Below are positions 1 to 8,043 of a stretch of 39,408 nucleotides of DNA, one piece after another. Position 1 is the stretch's first letter. Each line of letters starts with the position of its first letter. The DNA is from an uncultured Bacteroidales bacterium (GTDB lineage Bacteria; Bacteroidota; Bacteroidia; Bacteroidales; Paludibacteraceae). The translations under genes were made by a program, and so were the position numbers. The notes under the pieces are model-generated. The model was not told the origin of the DNA, ran no database searches, and saw only the letters and a list, made by a program, of their open reading frames with translations. The stretch covers positions 1-39,408 of the forward strand of contig ONWR01000005.1 in the NCBI GenBank assembly GCA_900321605.1, in the 5' to 3' direction.

Positions 1-500
1 ATTTGGTGGTGAAACAGTTTCTTTCCTTGTGTGGTGTCAAAAGCTTCGTCTATATCCATCAATCGTGCTACTACCCGATACACATTGCCGTCCATAGCAG
101 GGTAAGGTTCGTTGTACGCAAAAGAAGCGATAGCTCCTGCCGTATAATCGCCGATACCCGGTAGGGAACGAATATCCTCAAAGCGTGTGGGGAAAGGAGT
201 CCAACCGTTCGCTACCACCATTTGTGCTGCTTTGTGCAGGTTGCGAGCACGGGAATAATAACCGAGTCCCTGCCATTCCCGCAATACGTCCGCTTCGTCC
301 GCTGCCGCTAAATCCTCTATCGTTGGCCATCGATTGACAAAACGTAGATAATATTCCAGACCTTGCATGACTCTTGTCTGCTGCAAAATGACTTCACTCA
401 ACCAGATCCGATAGGCATCTTCCGTCTCTCTCCACGGGAGTGTTCGGCAGTTGGATTCGTACCAGTGATATAAATGGCTATATACTAATGAATTGGACAT
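1..500 (-). CDS. mutY: A/G-specific adenine glycosylase MutY, 3' part beyond the window
   Basis: Base-excision repair glycosylase that removes adenine mispaired with 8-oxoguanine or guanine. About 166 N-terminal residues are visible. The catalytic-Glu helix reads LSEVILQQTRV (Glu36). The helix-hairpin-helix reads LPGIGDYTAGAIASFAY and is followed by MDGNVYRV, which holds the catalytic Asp typical of MutY. The start is the ATG complementary to 498-500, just downstream of a promoter on the same strand; the C-terminal iron-sulfur and 8-oxoG recognition parts lie outside the window. It is transcribed divergently from the HU gene. Identification is secure; the family includes EndoIII-like relatives, but PWRETEDAYRIW favours MutY. 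Confidence 0.93.
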   Translation of the reverse strand, partial: MSNSLVYSHLYHWYESNCRTLPWRETEDAYRIWLSEVILQQTRVMQGLEYYLRFVNRWPTIEDLAAADEADVLREWQGLGYYSRARNLHKAAQMVVANGWTPFPTRFEDIRSLPGIGDYTAGAIASFAYNEPYPAMDGNVYRVVARLMDIDEAFDTTQGKKLFHHQ

Positions 501-541
501 AAAAAAAGCTTATTTTTTGCTAAAAACATCAAAATCGGGTG

Positions 542-572
542 CAAAATTACAAAAAAATGCACAAATTTGCAA
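542..572 (-). promoter_or_regulatory. Promoter for mutY (Bacteroidota type)
   Basis: On the minus strand, a -7 element TAATTTTG (complement of 542-549) lies 20 nt from a -33 TTG (570-572). The initiation region reads GCACCCGATTTTG, a string shared with other promoters in this window. Confidence 0.7.
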
Positions 573-590
573 TTTTTTTTGCGAAAAACT

Positions 591-620
591 TTTGTATTTC
601 AATAATTTATAGTAACTTTG
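591..620 (+). promoter_or_regulatory. Promoter for the HU gene
   Basis: TTTG at 591-594 and TAACTTTG at 613-620, spaced 18 nt, about 45 nt before the HU start codon. Matches the Bacteroidota -33/-7 consensus. Confidence 0.85.
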
Positions 621-664
621 CAGAGTTTTTTGAATTTTAACAACAAAATATAGGAATAATCGCT

Positions 665-946
665 ATGACTAAAGCAGAATTAGTAAATGAAATTGCAATC
701 TCTACAGGCTATGACAAAACCTCTATCGGAGTTGTGCTGGAGTCGTTCATGGAGATTGTAAAAAAGAACGTAACCAAGGGAGAGAATGTCTATCTCCGTG
801 GTTTCGGTAGTTTTATCACCAAGACGCGTAAGGCCAAGATTGCCCGTAACATTACAATGAGCACATCCATTCCTGTGCCGGAGCATCAGATCGCAGCATT
901 TAAACCGGCAGCAGAGTTTGCCGCTCAGGTGCGCAAAGGTAAATAA
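665..946 (+). CDS. HU/IHF-family DNA-binding protein
   Basis: Small nucleoid-associated protein of 93 residues, the usual HU length. The N-terminal helices (MTKAELVNEIAISTGYDKTS) are followed by the conserved core ENVYLRGFGSFITKTRKAKIARN and a C-terminal FKPAAEFAAQVRKGK. HU dimers bend DNA non-specifically. The ATG at 665 is the only sensible start downstream of the promoter at 591-620. It precedes a tiny basic ribosomal-type protein by 44 bp and probably shares its transcript, which ends at the terminator at 1101-1151. It could be HU or an IHF-like paralogue; the sequence alone does not decide. Confidence 0.93.
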   Translation: MTKAELVNEIAISTGYDKTSIGVVLESFMEIVKKNVTKGENVYLRGFGSFITKTRKAKIARNITMSTSIPVPEHQIAAFKPAAEFAAQVRKGK

Positions 947-990
947 GCAAACAAAATATTTTTTTAATAACATTTTAATAATTTAAAATT

Positions 991-1080
991 ATGCCAAACG
1001 GAAAGAAGCATAAAAGACACAAGATGTCAACGCACAAACGTAAAAAACGTCTGCGTAAGAATCGTCATAAGCATAAGTAA
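991..1080 (+). CDS. 29-residue bS22/AURKAIP1-COX24-like small basic protein
   Basis: Encodes MPNGKKHKRHKMSTHKRK followed by KRLRKNRHKHK, almost entirely Lys, Arg and His. In sequence and size it looks like the bacterial relatives of the AURKAIP1/COX24 C-terminal domain (Pfam PF08213), which in actinobacteria (bS22) and mitochondria (mS38) sit on the small ribosomal subunit. It lies between the HU and RNase E/G genes, an arrangement I recall from other Bacteroidota. It starts with ATG at 991 and ends in TAA directly before the terminator at 1101-1151. Ribosomal location here is inferred from homologues. Confidence 0.8.
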   Translation: MPNGKKHKRHKMSTHKRKKRLRKNRHKHK

Positions 1081-1100
1081 TTGACGATCGCTCTTTGGCT

Positions 1101-1151
1101 TTGTGGCTTGAGACTTGTCCGAGTGAGGACAAGTTGCCACAAGGCTTTTTT
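1101..1151 (+). terminator. Two-tier intrinsic terminator after the HU/bS22-like genes
   Basis: Inner stem ACTTGTCC (1113-1120) pairs with GGACAAGT (1127-1134) around loop GAGTGA. Outer stem TTGTGGC (1101-1107) pairs with GCCACAA (1136-1142). A run of six T follows (1146-1151). It separates the small genes from rng. Confidence 0.88.
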
Positions 1152-1177
1152 ATTTCATTAATTAACCCCTATCAAGT

Positions 1178-3214
1178 ATGAAAAGCGAATTGATTGTGGA
1201 CGTCCAACCGCAGGAGATCGCGATAGCGCTGACAGAGGATGACCGATTGCAGGAAGTGGCGCGTGAGAAACGTGACCAAGACAATTTCTCGGTGGGAAAT
1301 ATATACTACGGTCGAGTCAAGAAAGTGATGCCTGCGCTGAATGCGGTTTTCGTGGATGTGGGACATGAGAAAGAAGCTTTTCTACATTATTTGGATTTAG
1401 GTTCTCAGTTTCGTACGCTGCAAACTTATGTAACCAAAGCCGTTTCGGATCGACGTCATATGCCGGTCATGACCAAGACTCAACGTCAACCCGAAGTGGG
1501 CAAAGAAGGACAGATTGCCGATGTTCTCAAGGTGGGTGACCCTATTCTGGTACAAGTCTCGAAAGAGCCGATCAATACCAAAGGTCCGCGTCTTACCGCT
1601 GAGATTTCTATCGCAGGACGTAATATTGTCTTGATCCCCTTTGCCGACGGTGTCATGGTTTCGCAGAAGATTAAACGCGAGGCAGAACGCCAGCGTCTCA
1701 GACAACTGATGCTTTCTATTAAGCCGCAAGGCTTTGGAATCATCGTTCGTACGGTTGCAGAAGACAAACGTGTGGCTGAGTTGGACAATGAATTGCGACT
1801 ACTGGTGGAGCGTTGGGAACAGACTGTGAAAAGTCTCCAACAGAAAGAACCGGTCAGTCTTGTGAGCGAAGAGATGGGACGTACACTCGGTATCATCCGA
1901 GACGTGCTTAGTCCTGATTTTACCACTATTCAGATCAATGACAAGGACATCTATGATGAAGTGCGTCATTATCTGGAATTGATTGCTCCCGAGAGCGCAA
2001 AGATTGTCAAACTCTATCAAGGCACACAGCCTATCTTTGACCATTTCGACATCACCCGTCAGATGAAGACAGGGCTCGGCAGAACGGTCGGTTTTAAACA
2101 CGGTGGTTATCTCATCATAGACAAAACCGAAGCACTGTTCTCTATTGATGTCAATTCCGGCAGCAAGAAGATTTATGAGGACCAAGAGGAGAACGCGTTC
2201 CAGTTTAACATGCTGGCAGCAGACGAGTTGGTTCACCAGCTCCGTTTGCGAGATATAGGCGGCATCATCATTGTTGATTTTATCGACATGGACGACAAAG
2301 GCCACCAGCAGGAGTTGTACGATTATGTACGCAAACTGATGGAACGTGATCGCGCTAAGCACAATGTGCTGCCGCTCAGTAAGTTCGGACTCATGCAGAT
2401 CACGCGTCAGCGTGTACGTCCGGCGGTAGAGGTAGAGGTGATGGAGACTTGTCCGACCTGTATGGGCAAGGGTAAGATTCAACCGTCTATTCTTTTCACC
2501 GACCAAGTAGCTGAGGCTTGCGAGCATATGTCCGAGCAGTATGGACGGGGATTGAAGTTGCATTTGCACCCCTATGTCTATGCCTATGTCCGTCGCGGAT
2601 TGCTCTTCTCGCTCAAAAACAAATGGCGTCTCCAATATGGAGTGAAAGTGGTTGAGAACCAGTCTCTTGGAATGTTAGAAATGCGTTTTGTAGATGCAAA
2701 AGGCCAAGTAGTACAGCATAAACACGACGAGCCTAAGCAGGAAAAGAAGACTGAGGTAAAACCGGAACAGCCCAAACAGGAGCAGCCTAAGCAGGAACAA
2801 CCGAAACAAGAGCAGCCGAAGAAAGAGCCACAACCGGCTCCCAAACCGGCAGAGCAACCCAAGACGGTTGAGAGTGTTGCCAAGACGGAAACTCCGGTAG
2901 AGACTCCGGCTCCGAATCCTGTTCCCGCCAAGTCTAAGAAAAAGGCGAAGAAAAGCAAGAAAGCGGAGCCCAAACAAGAGGCAAAGCCCGAAGTGAAAGC
3001 GGACAAACCTGAAGAGCAGCCTGCCGAAACGGCATCGCCGAAGAACAAGACCGCGCGTCACAGTTCCAAGAAAGCAGCCAAGCCTGCTCCCGTAGCTCCT
3101 GCTGAGCCATCTCCGGCTGAGACAAAGGCTCCTGCAGCGGTTAAGAAACGCGCTCGTAAGAAAAAAGCAGCAGACAAACCTGCTGAAAATCCTAATAATG
3201 GAGAAAATGCATGA
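1178..3214 (+). CDS. rng: Ribonuclease E/G family endoribonuclease with long disordered tail
   Basis: Endoribonuclease for rRNA processing and mRNA turnover. Residues 36-75 form the S1-type domain (FSVGNIYYGRVKKV...). The DNase I-like catalytic part contains FSIDVNSGSKK (Asp324) and GGIIIVDFIDM (Asp367), matching the two metal-binding aspartates of RNase E. The zinc-link motif CPTCMGKG (Cys425, Cys428) is intact. Residues 1-515 correspond to a complete RNase G-size enzyme. Residues about 516-678 are an added Lys/Pro/Ala/Glu-rich tail that begins with PKQEQ pentapeptide repeats (15-bp DNA repeats near 2770-2825) and ends strongly basic. Many Bacteroidota homologues stop near residue 520, so the tail is notable; it may be an RNA- or partner-binding region like the RNase E scaffold, but that is inference. 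Confidence 0.93.
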   Translation: MKSELIVDVQPQEIAIALTEDDRLQEVAREKRDQDNFSVGNIYYGRVKKVMPALNAVFVDVGHEKEAFLHYLDLGSQFRTLQTYVTKAVSDRRHMPVMTKTQRQPEVGKEGQIADVLKVGDPILVQVSKEPINTKGPRLTAEISIAGRNIVLIPFADGVMVSQKIKREAERQRLRQLMLSIKPQGFGIIVRTVAEDKRVAELDNELRLLVERWEQTVKSLQQKEPVSLVSEEMGRTLGIIRDVLSPDFTTIQINDKDIYDEVRHYLELIAPESAKIVKLYQGTQPIFDHFDITRQMKTGLGRTVGFKHGGYLIIDKTEALFSIDVNSGSKKIYEDQEENAFQFNMLAADELVHQLRLRDIGGIIIVDFIDMDDKGHQQELYDYVRKLMERDRAKHNVLPLSKFGLMQITRQRVRPAVEVEVMETCPTCMGKGKIQPSILFTDQVAEACEHMSEQYGRGLKLHLHPYVYAYVRRGLLFSLKNKWRLQYGVKVVENQSLGMLEMRFVDAKGQVVQHKHDEPKQEKKTEVKPEQPKQEQPKQEQPKQEQPKKEPQPAPKPAEQPKTVESVAKTETPVETPAPNPVPAKSKKKAKKSKKAEPKQEAKPEVKADKPEEQPAETASPKNKTARHSSKKAAKPAPVAPAEPSPAETKAPAAVKKRARKKKAADKPAENPNNGENA

Positions 3215-3216
3215 AA

Positions 3217-3251
3217 AAAACAGAGATCGAAGTTATCGGTCTCTGTTTTTT
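3217..3251 (+). terminator. Intrinsic terminator after rng
   Basis: Stem CAGAGATCGA (3221-3230) pairs with TCGGTCTCTG (3236-3245) with one T-G pair, loop AGTTA, preceded by an A run and followed by six T. The A and T runs make it potentially bidirectional for the convergent gene. Confidence 0.88.
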
Positions 3252-3252
3252 A

Positions 3253-3294
3253 GAATTCAGATTTCAGAATTCAGATTTCAGATTTCAGAATTTA
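3253..3294 (+). repeat. Heptamer array, GAWTTCA family, 6 units (42 bp)
   Basis: Units GAATTCA, GATTTCA, GAATTCA, GATTTCA, GATTTCA, GAATTTA. It fills the space between the rng terminator and the convergent gene, and its last three bases are that gene's stop codon (TAA on the minus strand). The array at 27509 is the same family in opposite orientation. Confidence 0.95.
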
Positions 3295-3780
3295 GTTTTC
3301 GGCTTCTTCTTCCACGGCTCCCGGAATATAACGTTTGAGCACACGTGCTACGCCGGTTGTCCAGCTGTTGATGGAGTCGTTGTCCATCTGTAAACCGCTG
3401 ATCATATGTACCACTTGGTCAATAGGCATTCCGTATCGCAACACGCCGGAGATAAGCTTTGCGTAGTTCCAGAACTCGCGGTCGAACTTATAACTCAGTC
3501 CCTCTACCGTCGTTTTGAACCCGCGCGTGTTAACGAACTGAAAATCATAACGTTTCTGTCCGTCCTCTTGTACCACTTTGATGATTTTGCCTTTGGTGAC
3601 CGATTTAGGCAGAGCGATACCCATTTCGTCGTCAGCCAAACCGGTGAAGATCTCATAGGGGCGTCCGTCTTTGAGTCCCACGAACGCAATCCATTTGTCT
3701 TTTTGGTTTTGGAAACGTACCACGTCGCATTCCAACTCAGCCGGACGCTTCAAGAGCGTGTTATTTTCCTGTATTTCCAT
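3292..3780 (-). CDS. Stand-alone domain resembling the C-terminal part of class II ribonucleotide reductase
   Basis: 162 residues from the ATG complementary to 3778-3780 (a TTG three codons upstream is the alternative). The segments ECDVVRFQNQKDKWIAFVGL, GRPYEIFTGLADDE, LPKSVTKGKIIKV and SGVLRYGMPIDQVVHMISGL recall the region before the TSCPD end of adenosylcobalamin-dependent (NrdJ) reductases of Bacteroidota. No catalytic barrel is present, so it cannot be a reductase alone. It may be a split-off subunit, a regulatory protein or a divergent paralogue. It follows the thioesterase gene by 5 bp and is probably translated from the same mRNA. Family resemblance is from memory; function unknown. 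Confidence 0.6.
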   Translation of the reverse strand: MEIQENNTLLKRPAELECDVVRFQNQKDKWIAFVGLKDGRPYEIFTGLADDEMGIALPKSVTKGKIIKVVQEDGQKRYDFQFVNTRGFKTTVEGLSYKFDREFWNYAKLISGVLRYGMPIDQVVHMISGLQMDNDSINSWTTGVARVLKRYIPGAVEEEAEN

Positions 3781-3785
3781 AATCG

Positions 3786-4496
3786 TCAATCAATAGTTAT
3801 TTTTGCCGAGCAGCTGGTCTCGCCGTTCTGGTTCTTTTGCTGGTATTGCACGCCGTCAGCCGAAACCAAATAATAGGTTTGCAGCTCATCGCCGAGCATA
3901 ACCTCTTTGGAGTAGTTGATGTCCAGACGTATTTTCTTACCGTAGTAGTCGGGCAGGTACGCATCCATCATTGCCTGCAGATAGCGGCAACTATTGCAGT
4001 GTCCGTTATAATCGATGTCCGAATAGACAATCTTATGCGGCATGCAGCCGGTCGGCTCGGGTAGAGTAGTCATCCGGACACGTGCCATTTCGATGACATC
4101 GCCGTCCACCGAATCCGCAAAGATCGGATCTTCGAAGATATTGACAATCTCGCGTTTTTGCAGATCCAGCACAGCCCAGACGCTCTTACATTGCCCGATG
4201 AGTTTGTCGCCGCTATAGATCCGGAAATTACGGGTACTCAGCATATGTGCGTTGCTTTCAATCCAAGTCTCGAACCGCACTTTCTCGCAATGAGTCGGCA
4301 ACTCATACATCTCCAGACTCAGCCTCGTTAGAATCCATGTCAGCCCTTTGGGATGCAGTTGAGCAATACCAAATCCCAACTGATCCGCTACTGTTCCTGC
4401 CACTTCCAACAGGTAGTTCTCCAGATTGAAGAGACGCAGTTTTTTATTGTCGTCCACTTCCTGGTATTTGATCTCGTATTCGTAGTTGTATTTCAT
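3786..4496 (-). CDS. Acyl-ACP thioesterase (FatA/FatB, BT2075-like)
   Basis: 236 residues with a double hotdog layout. The first hotdog (about 1-135) carries LRLFNLENYLLEVAGTVADQLGFG and TWILTRLSLEMYELPTHCEKVRFETWIE. The second (about 150-236) carries IVYSDIDYNGHCNSCRYLQ with the Asn/His region expected of the active site. The enzyme releases free fatty acids from acyl carrier protein in the cytoplasm. It lies between the S9 peptidase gene and the RNR-like domain gene, all on one strand. Length matches bacterial members such as BT2075 of Bacteroides thetaiotaomicron. Confidence 0.85.
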   Translation of the reverse strand: MKYNYEYEIKYQEVDDNKKLRLFNLENYLLEVAGTVADQLGFGIAQLHPKGLTWILTRLSLEMYELPTHCEKVRFETWIESNAHMLSTRNFRIYSGDKLIGQCKSVWAVLDLQKREIVNIFEDPIFADSVDGDVIEMARVRMTTLPEPTGCMPHKIVYSDIDYNGHCNSCRYLQAMMDAYLPDYYGKKIRLDINYSKEVMLGDELQTYYLVSADGVQYQQKNQNGETSCSAKITID

Positions 4497-4507
4497 TTTT
4501 TCGTGAT

Positions 4508-4558
4508 CACGTAATTACGTAATGACGTAATAATTTTTAACTATCAACTTTTAACTTA
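4508..4558. repeat. Degenerate octamer plus heptamer array between peptidase and thioesterase genes
   Basis: Three octamers (CACGTAAT, TACGTAAT, GACGTAAT; 4508-4531) are followed by looser heptamer-like TAACTAT, CAACTTT, TAACTTA (about 4538-4558). It fills the gap, and the peptidase stop codon (complement of 4556-4558) lies in the last unit. Confidence 0.75.
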
Positions 4559-6667
4559 TTTGAGCCAGCGGTCGAGCCAGTTGCGGAACTCACGTTGCCA
4601 GAGGATGCCGTTCTGGGGTTTGAGGACCCAGTGGTTCTCGTCCGGGAAGATGAGGAGTTCGGCAGGCACGCCGCGCATCTTGGCGGCATCGAAGGCTGCC
4701 ATGGCTTGGTTAGCAAGGATACGGTAGTCTTTCTCGCCGTGGATACAGAGAATAGGGGTGTCCCATTTGTCCACGAACCGATGCGGACTGTTAGCAAAGG
4801 TACGCTGTGCGATCTTGTTGTCTTTCTCCCAATAAGCACCGCCCATATCCCAGTTGGCAAACCATTTCTCTTCGGTTTCGAGGTATTGCATCTCCATATT
4901 GAAGATACCATCGTGCGCGATGAACGCTTTGAAGCGTCCGTCGTGGTGACCTGCAATCCAATAGACACTGAAGCCACCAAAAGATGCACCCACACAGCCC
5001 AGATGGTCTTTGTCCACATAAGGCTCTTTGCAGAACTCGTCGATTGCCGTGAAATAATCCTTCATACACTGACCTCCGTAGTCGCCGGAGATCTCTTCAT
5101 TCCACTCCATGCCGAAGCCCGGCAGACCACGTCTGTTCGGAGCGACGATGATATAATCGCCGGCAGACATCATCATAAAGTTCCAACGGAAAGACCAGAA
5201 CTGCGAAACAGGACTCTGCGGACCTCCTTCACAATAGAGGATCGTCGGGTATTTCTTCGATGGATCGAAATGCGGCGGATAGATGATCCAAGTCAACATC
5301 TGCTTTCCGTCCGTCGTCTTCTGCCAGCGGGGAACGACTGTTGAGCGCTCTATCTGGTTGTAGATATTATCGTTCTCATGCGTCAGTTGCGTCAGTTCAA
5401 TATAACCGTCGATTTTCTCCAGAGCCTTTGCGATGTCTAATTTGCAGACTTCGTTTGCCTCTCTCATGGAGTGACGAAGCAAATAGGCATAATGGTCGCT
5501 TACATCTCCCAGAGCTACGTCGAACTGTCCTTCAGTCATCTTGGCACACCATCCTTCCAAGCCCATTGCCCACAGATGAACGGTGCCTTGTATCACGGCT
5601 GTGCCGAGCAATACGGAGTCGTTATACCACGCGAACTCATCGATATTGGTATCGAGGAAATGGCTGATAAATTTCTTTTCTCCTGTCTCCATGTTCATCG
5701 CCATCAGACGATTCTCGTCACTCTCATAGCCGTCTCTTGCCATGGACTGCCAAGCTATCCATTTGCCATCGGGCGAATAAGAGGGGTTGGTGTCATAGCC
5801 ACCATTGTCCGCTGTGATGTTACGTTCCTCGTGCGTGCGAACATTATAAAGATAGATATCGCTGTTCGTTGAAATAGCGTAGTCCAAGCCGGTTTTCTTG
5901 CGGCAGGTATAAGCTATCTCTTCGTTATTCGGATTCCAAGCCAGTTGCTCGATGCCACCAAACGGTTTCATCGGGCACTCGAAAGCGGTTTCCTCCAAGA
6001 TGTTGTGGCATTCGCCAAGCTTGGCGGATTTAATTCGCTCGCCCTCACCGTAGTACTCGATCTGTAACTCACAAACGAAAGGCTGCGGGGCAGTTTCCGT
6101 CCATTCATCCCAGTGTTTGTACATCAGATCCTCGTGCATGTGTCCGGTAGCCAAGGGCAGGTCGGGATACTTATCCGCTGTCGAAGGAACTGTTTTTACC
6201 TGCTTGATCAAGATCACTCTGTCGCGCATAGGGGAGAGGAGGAATCCTTCTACGTCATCCGCTCCCTCTACTTTGACTTCCTCTTTGTCTCGGCGGAGAT
6301 AGAGCTGTCCGCCTTTGAGATAAGCGAGCCATCCGCTGCTACCAAACCACGCCGGCTCATAGCCCACAAACTCATCGAAAACCTCCAATTCGCCTTCTTT
6401 GGCGAACTGGTCGCATAGCCTAATCCACGAAGTACTTCTGTTTTCCTGTACGCTGTAATAGCTGACGGTGTACGCGAGCCATCCGGTCTCGATGTCACTT
6501 TTTACACTACCGATGCGCCCCATAGCCCACAGACCTTCCGGTGCCAAACGACCACCTTCAATAGTAATTTGCGGCTTAGTAATAGGAGCCTTACCTTCTT
6601 CTGCTTTTTGGCAACTGGTGCCCACTAAAGCCAATGCTGCCATAATGAATAGATGTATTTTTTTCAT
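4556..6667 (-). CDS. S9-family (prolyl oligopeptidase/DPP) serine peptidase lipoprotein
   Basis: 703 residues. The N-terminus MKKIHLFIMAALALVGTSC is a lipoprotein signal with Cys19 as the lipidated residue, so the protein is membrane-anchored outside the cytoplasm. Residues about 60-430 are a beta-propeller with WD-like repeats (AWNPNNEEIAYTCR, TNPSYSPDGKWIAWQS). Residues about 440-703 are the alpha/beta hydrolase with nucleophile motif GASFGGF (Ser562), Asp647 (EKDYR) and His679 (ENHW), a complete triad with normal spacing. It probably trims peptides in the periplasm. It is the first gene of a three-gene unit, with a promoter at 6688-6719. Confidence 0.93.
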   Translation of the reverse strand: MKKIHLFIMAALALVGTSCQKAEEGKAPITKPQITIEGGRLAPEGLWAMGRIGSVKSDIETGWLAYTVSYYSVQENRSTSWIRLCDQFAKEGELEVFDEFVGYEPAWFGSSGWLAYLKGGQLYLRRDKEEVKVEGADDVEGFLLSPMRDRVILIKQVKTVPSTADKYPDLPLATGHMHEDLMYKHWDEWTETAPQPFVCELQIEYYGEGERIKSAKLGECHNILEETAFECPMKPFGGIEQLAWNPNNEEIAYTCRKKTGLDYAISTNSDIYLYNVRTHEERNITADNGGYDTNPSYSPDGKWIAWQSMARDGYESDENRLMAMNMETGEKKFISHFLDTNIDEFAWYNDSVLLGTAVIQGTVHLWAMGLEGWCAKMTEGQFDVALGDVSDHYAYLLRHSMREANEVCKLDIAKALEKIDGYIELTQLTHENDNIYNQIERSTVVPRWQKTTDGKQMLTWIIYPPHFDPSKKYPTILYCEGGPQSPVSQFWSFRWNFMMMSAGDYIIVAPNRRGLPGFGMEWNEEISGDYGGQCMKDYFTAIDEFCKEPYVDKDHLGCVGASFGGFSVYWIAGHHDGRFKAFIAHDGIFNMEMQYLETEEKWFANWDMGGAYWEKDNKIAQRTFANSPHRFVDKWDTPILCIHGEKDYRILANQAMAAFDAAKMRGVPAELLIFPDENHWVLKPQNGILWQREFRNWLDRWLK

Positions 6668-6687
6668 TGCTTTCTATAAAAATCGTG

Positions 6688-6719
6688 CAAAGATAGTGAA
6701 AAATTTCTTTTTATGCAAA
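6688..6719 (-). promoter_or_regulatory. Promoter for the S9 peptidase unit
   Basis: Minus-strand -33 TTTG (complement of 6716-6719) and -7 TATCTTTG (complement of 6688-6695), 20 nt apart, back to back with the promoter at 6745-6776. Confidence 0.85.
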
Positions 6720-6744
6720 TAAATGCGATTATTTTTCACTAAAT

Positions 6745-6776
6745 TTTGCATATCTGCAAAAAATTTCGTATCTTTG
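6745..6776 (+). promoter_or_regulatory. Promoter for the small acidic protein and ribF
   Basis: TTTG at 6745-6748 and TATCTTTG at 6769-6776, 20 nt spacing. Its position rules out upstream in-frame starts for the next gene. Confidence 0.85.
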
Positions 6777-6794
6777 CACAAATTTTTACGGAAT

Positions 6795-7148
6795 ATGGAG
6801 AATAACAGTATTGAGTTGGCTCTTTTGGAGCCGGAAGAACGCGAATTGGTGGAATATGTCTATAGTGCTATTCCGGCAGAGGATCGCGGCGAACTGACAG
6901 CAGATGATATCCTTGCGGTGCTTGATCTGATGGACGATTATCTGGAGGAGCAGGGCTTGCTCAAGGAGAATGCCGAGACGGGCGAGATGGAGTATTTGGA
7001 CGGTGAGGTGGATGAGACAGAGCAGTTGAACTATGTCCTTGCTGCGATGAAAGAAGACGGACGTTCTATCACCGGCGTGCAGATACAGTTGATTCAGGAT
7101 GCCGAGCTTCAGTATGGCATCGAGCATGGCTATTACGAGGAGGAATAA
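6795..7148 (+). CDS. Small acidic conserved hypothetical protein
   Basis: 117 residues starting MENNSIELALLEPEERELVEYVYSAI; the ATG at 6795 is about 19 nt past the promoter -7 element, so the longer reading frame beginning upstream is not the protein. It is strongly acidic (many Glu and Asp), predicted helical, and has no signal peptide, Cys or membrane segment. I do not recognise a named family, though similar short acidic proteins occur beside ribF in Bacteroidota. It ends in TAA two bases before the TTG start of ribF, whose Shine-Dalgarno is inside its last codons, so the two are probably translationally coupled. Confidence 0.75.
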   Translation: MENNSIELALLEPEERELVEYVYSAIPAEDRGELTADDILAVLDLMDDYLEEQGLLKENAETGEMEYLDGEVDETEQLNYVLAAMKEDGRSITGVQIQLIQDAELQYGIEHGYYEEE

Positions 7149-7149
7149 A

Positions 7150-8043
7150 TTGGGAAAGATAGCTACAATAGGTTTCTTTGACGGCGTACACGGGGGACAC
7201 CGTTTTCTGTTTGAGCATTTGCGAGAGGAGGGAACTAAGCGTGGTCTGGATCCGCTTATCGTGACGTTCGATACGCATCCTCGTGCTGTGCTGCAAAGCG
7301 ATTATGTGCCGCAGTTGTTGACTTCTTTGGACGAGCGAAAAGCGCTGCTAAGTGCCTTTGGGGAGGTAAAAATATTGCCATTCGCAGACATCCAAAGTCT
7401 TACAGCTGCGGAGTTTATGGCGCAACTGAAGGACGAATATGATGTCCAAGTGCTGCTCATGGGGTACGATCATCGGTTCGGCTCGGATCGTTTGCAGCAT
7501 CCTCAGGATTACCGCCGAATAGGTGAGTCCATCGGGGTAGAGGTGCTAACGATGCCTGAATATACAGAGGGAGAGTGGCATGTGTCTTCGACGGAGATTC
7601 GTACTGCATTGGAGACAGGAAACGTAGCAGTAGCCAATGAGTTATTAGGTCGTCCGTACAGTTTGTGCGGCACGGTGGTACATGGTGTGGGGCTTGGTCA
7701 TACAATCGGTTTCCCGACGGCGAACATTAAACCTCTTGACCCGCATAAGATCATTCCGAGGACAGGTGTCTATGTGGCATCGGTGAATACACCGTCGATG
7801 GACAATGCGCCTGCTTTTCTCTATATTGGAACAAACCCCACACGCAATCAATCGGATGTTACGTCTCATCCGTCAGAGGTGTTCATTGAGGTTCATATTC
7901 CGTCGTTCAGAGGGGATTTGTACGGACGCACCTTGGAGATCCGCTTCTTGCGGTTGTTGCGTGAAGAGAAACGATTTAATTCCTTGGAAGAACTGAAAGC
8001 CCAGATCAAGGCTGATATTGATAGCACCCTGCGTCAGGTTTGA
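7150..8043 (+). CDS. ribF: Bifunctional riboflavin kinase / FAD synthetase
   Basis: Makes FMN from riboflavin and FAD from FMN. The N-terminal adenylyltransferase has IATIGFFDGVHGGHRFL, then LLMGYDHRFG and VSSTEIRTAL (the SSTxIR motif). The C-terminal kinase (about 175-297) has LGHTIGFPTANI and TGVYVASV, the flavin/ATP-binding loop. I chose the TTG at 7150-7152 because AGGAGG (7138-7143) sits 6 nt upstream; an in-frame ATG at 7126 is the alternative and would overlap the preceding gene. A true SD is unusual here. Its 3' end overlaps the convergent lipoprotein gene by 38 bp. Confidence 0.92.
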   Translation: MGKIATIGFFDGVHGGHRFLFEHLREEGTKRGLDPLIVTFDTHPRAVLQSDYVPQLLTSLDERKALLSAFGEVKILPFADIQSLTAAEFMAQLKDEYDVQVLLMGYDHRFGSDRLQHPQDYRRIGESIGVEVLTMPEYTEGEWHVSSTEIRTALETGNVAVANELLGRPYSLCGTVVHGVGLGHTIGFPTANIKPLDPHKIIPRTGVYVASVNTPSMDNAPAFLYIGTNPTRNQSDVTSHPSEVFIEVHIPSFRGDLYGRTLEIRFLRLLREEKRFNSLEELKAQIKADIDSTLRQV

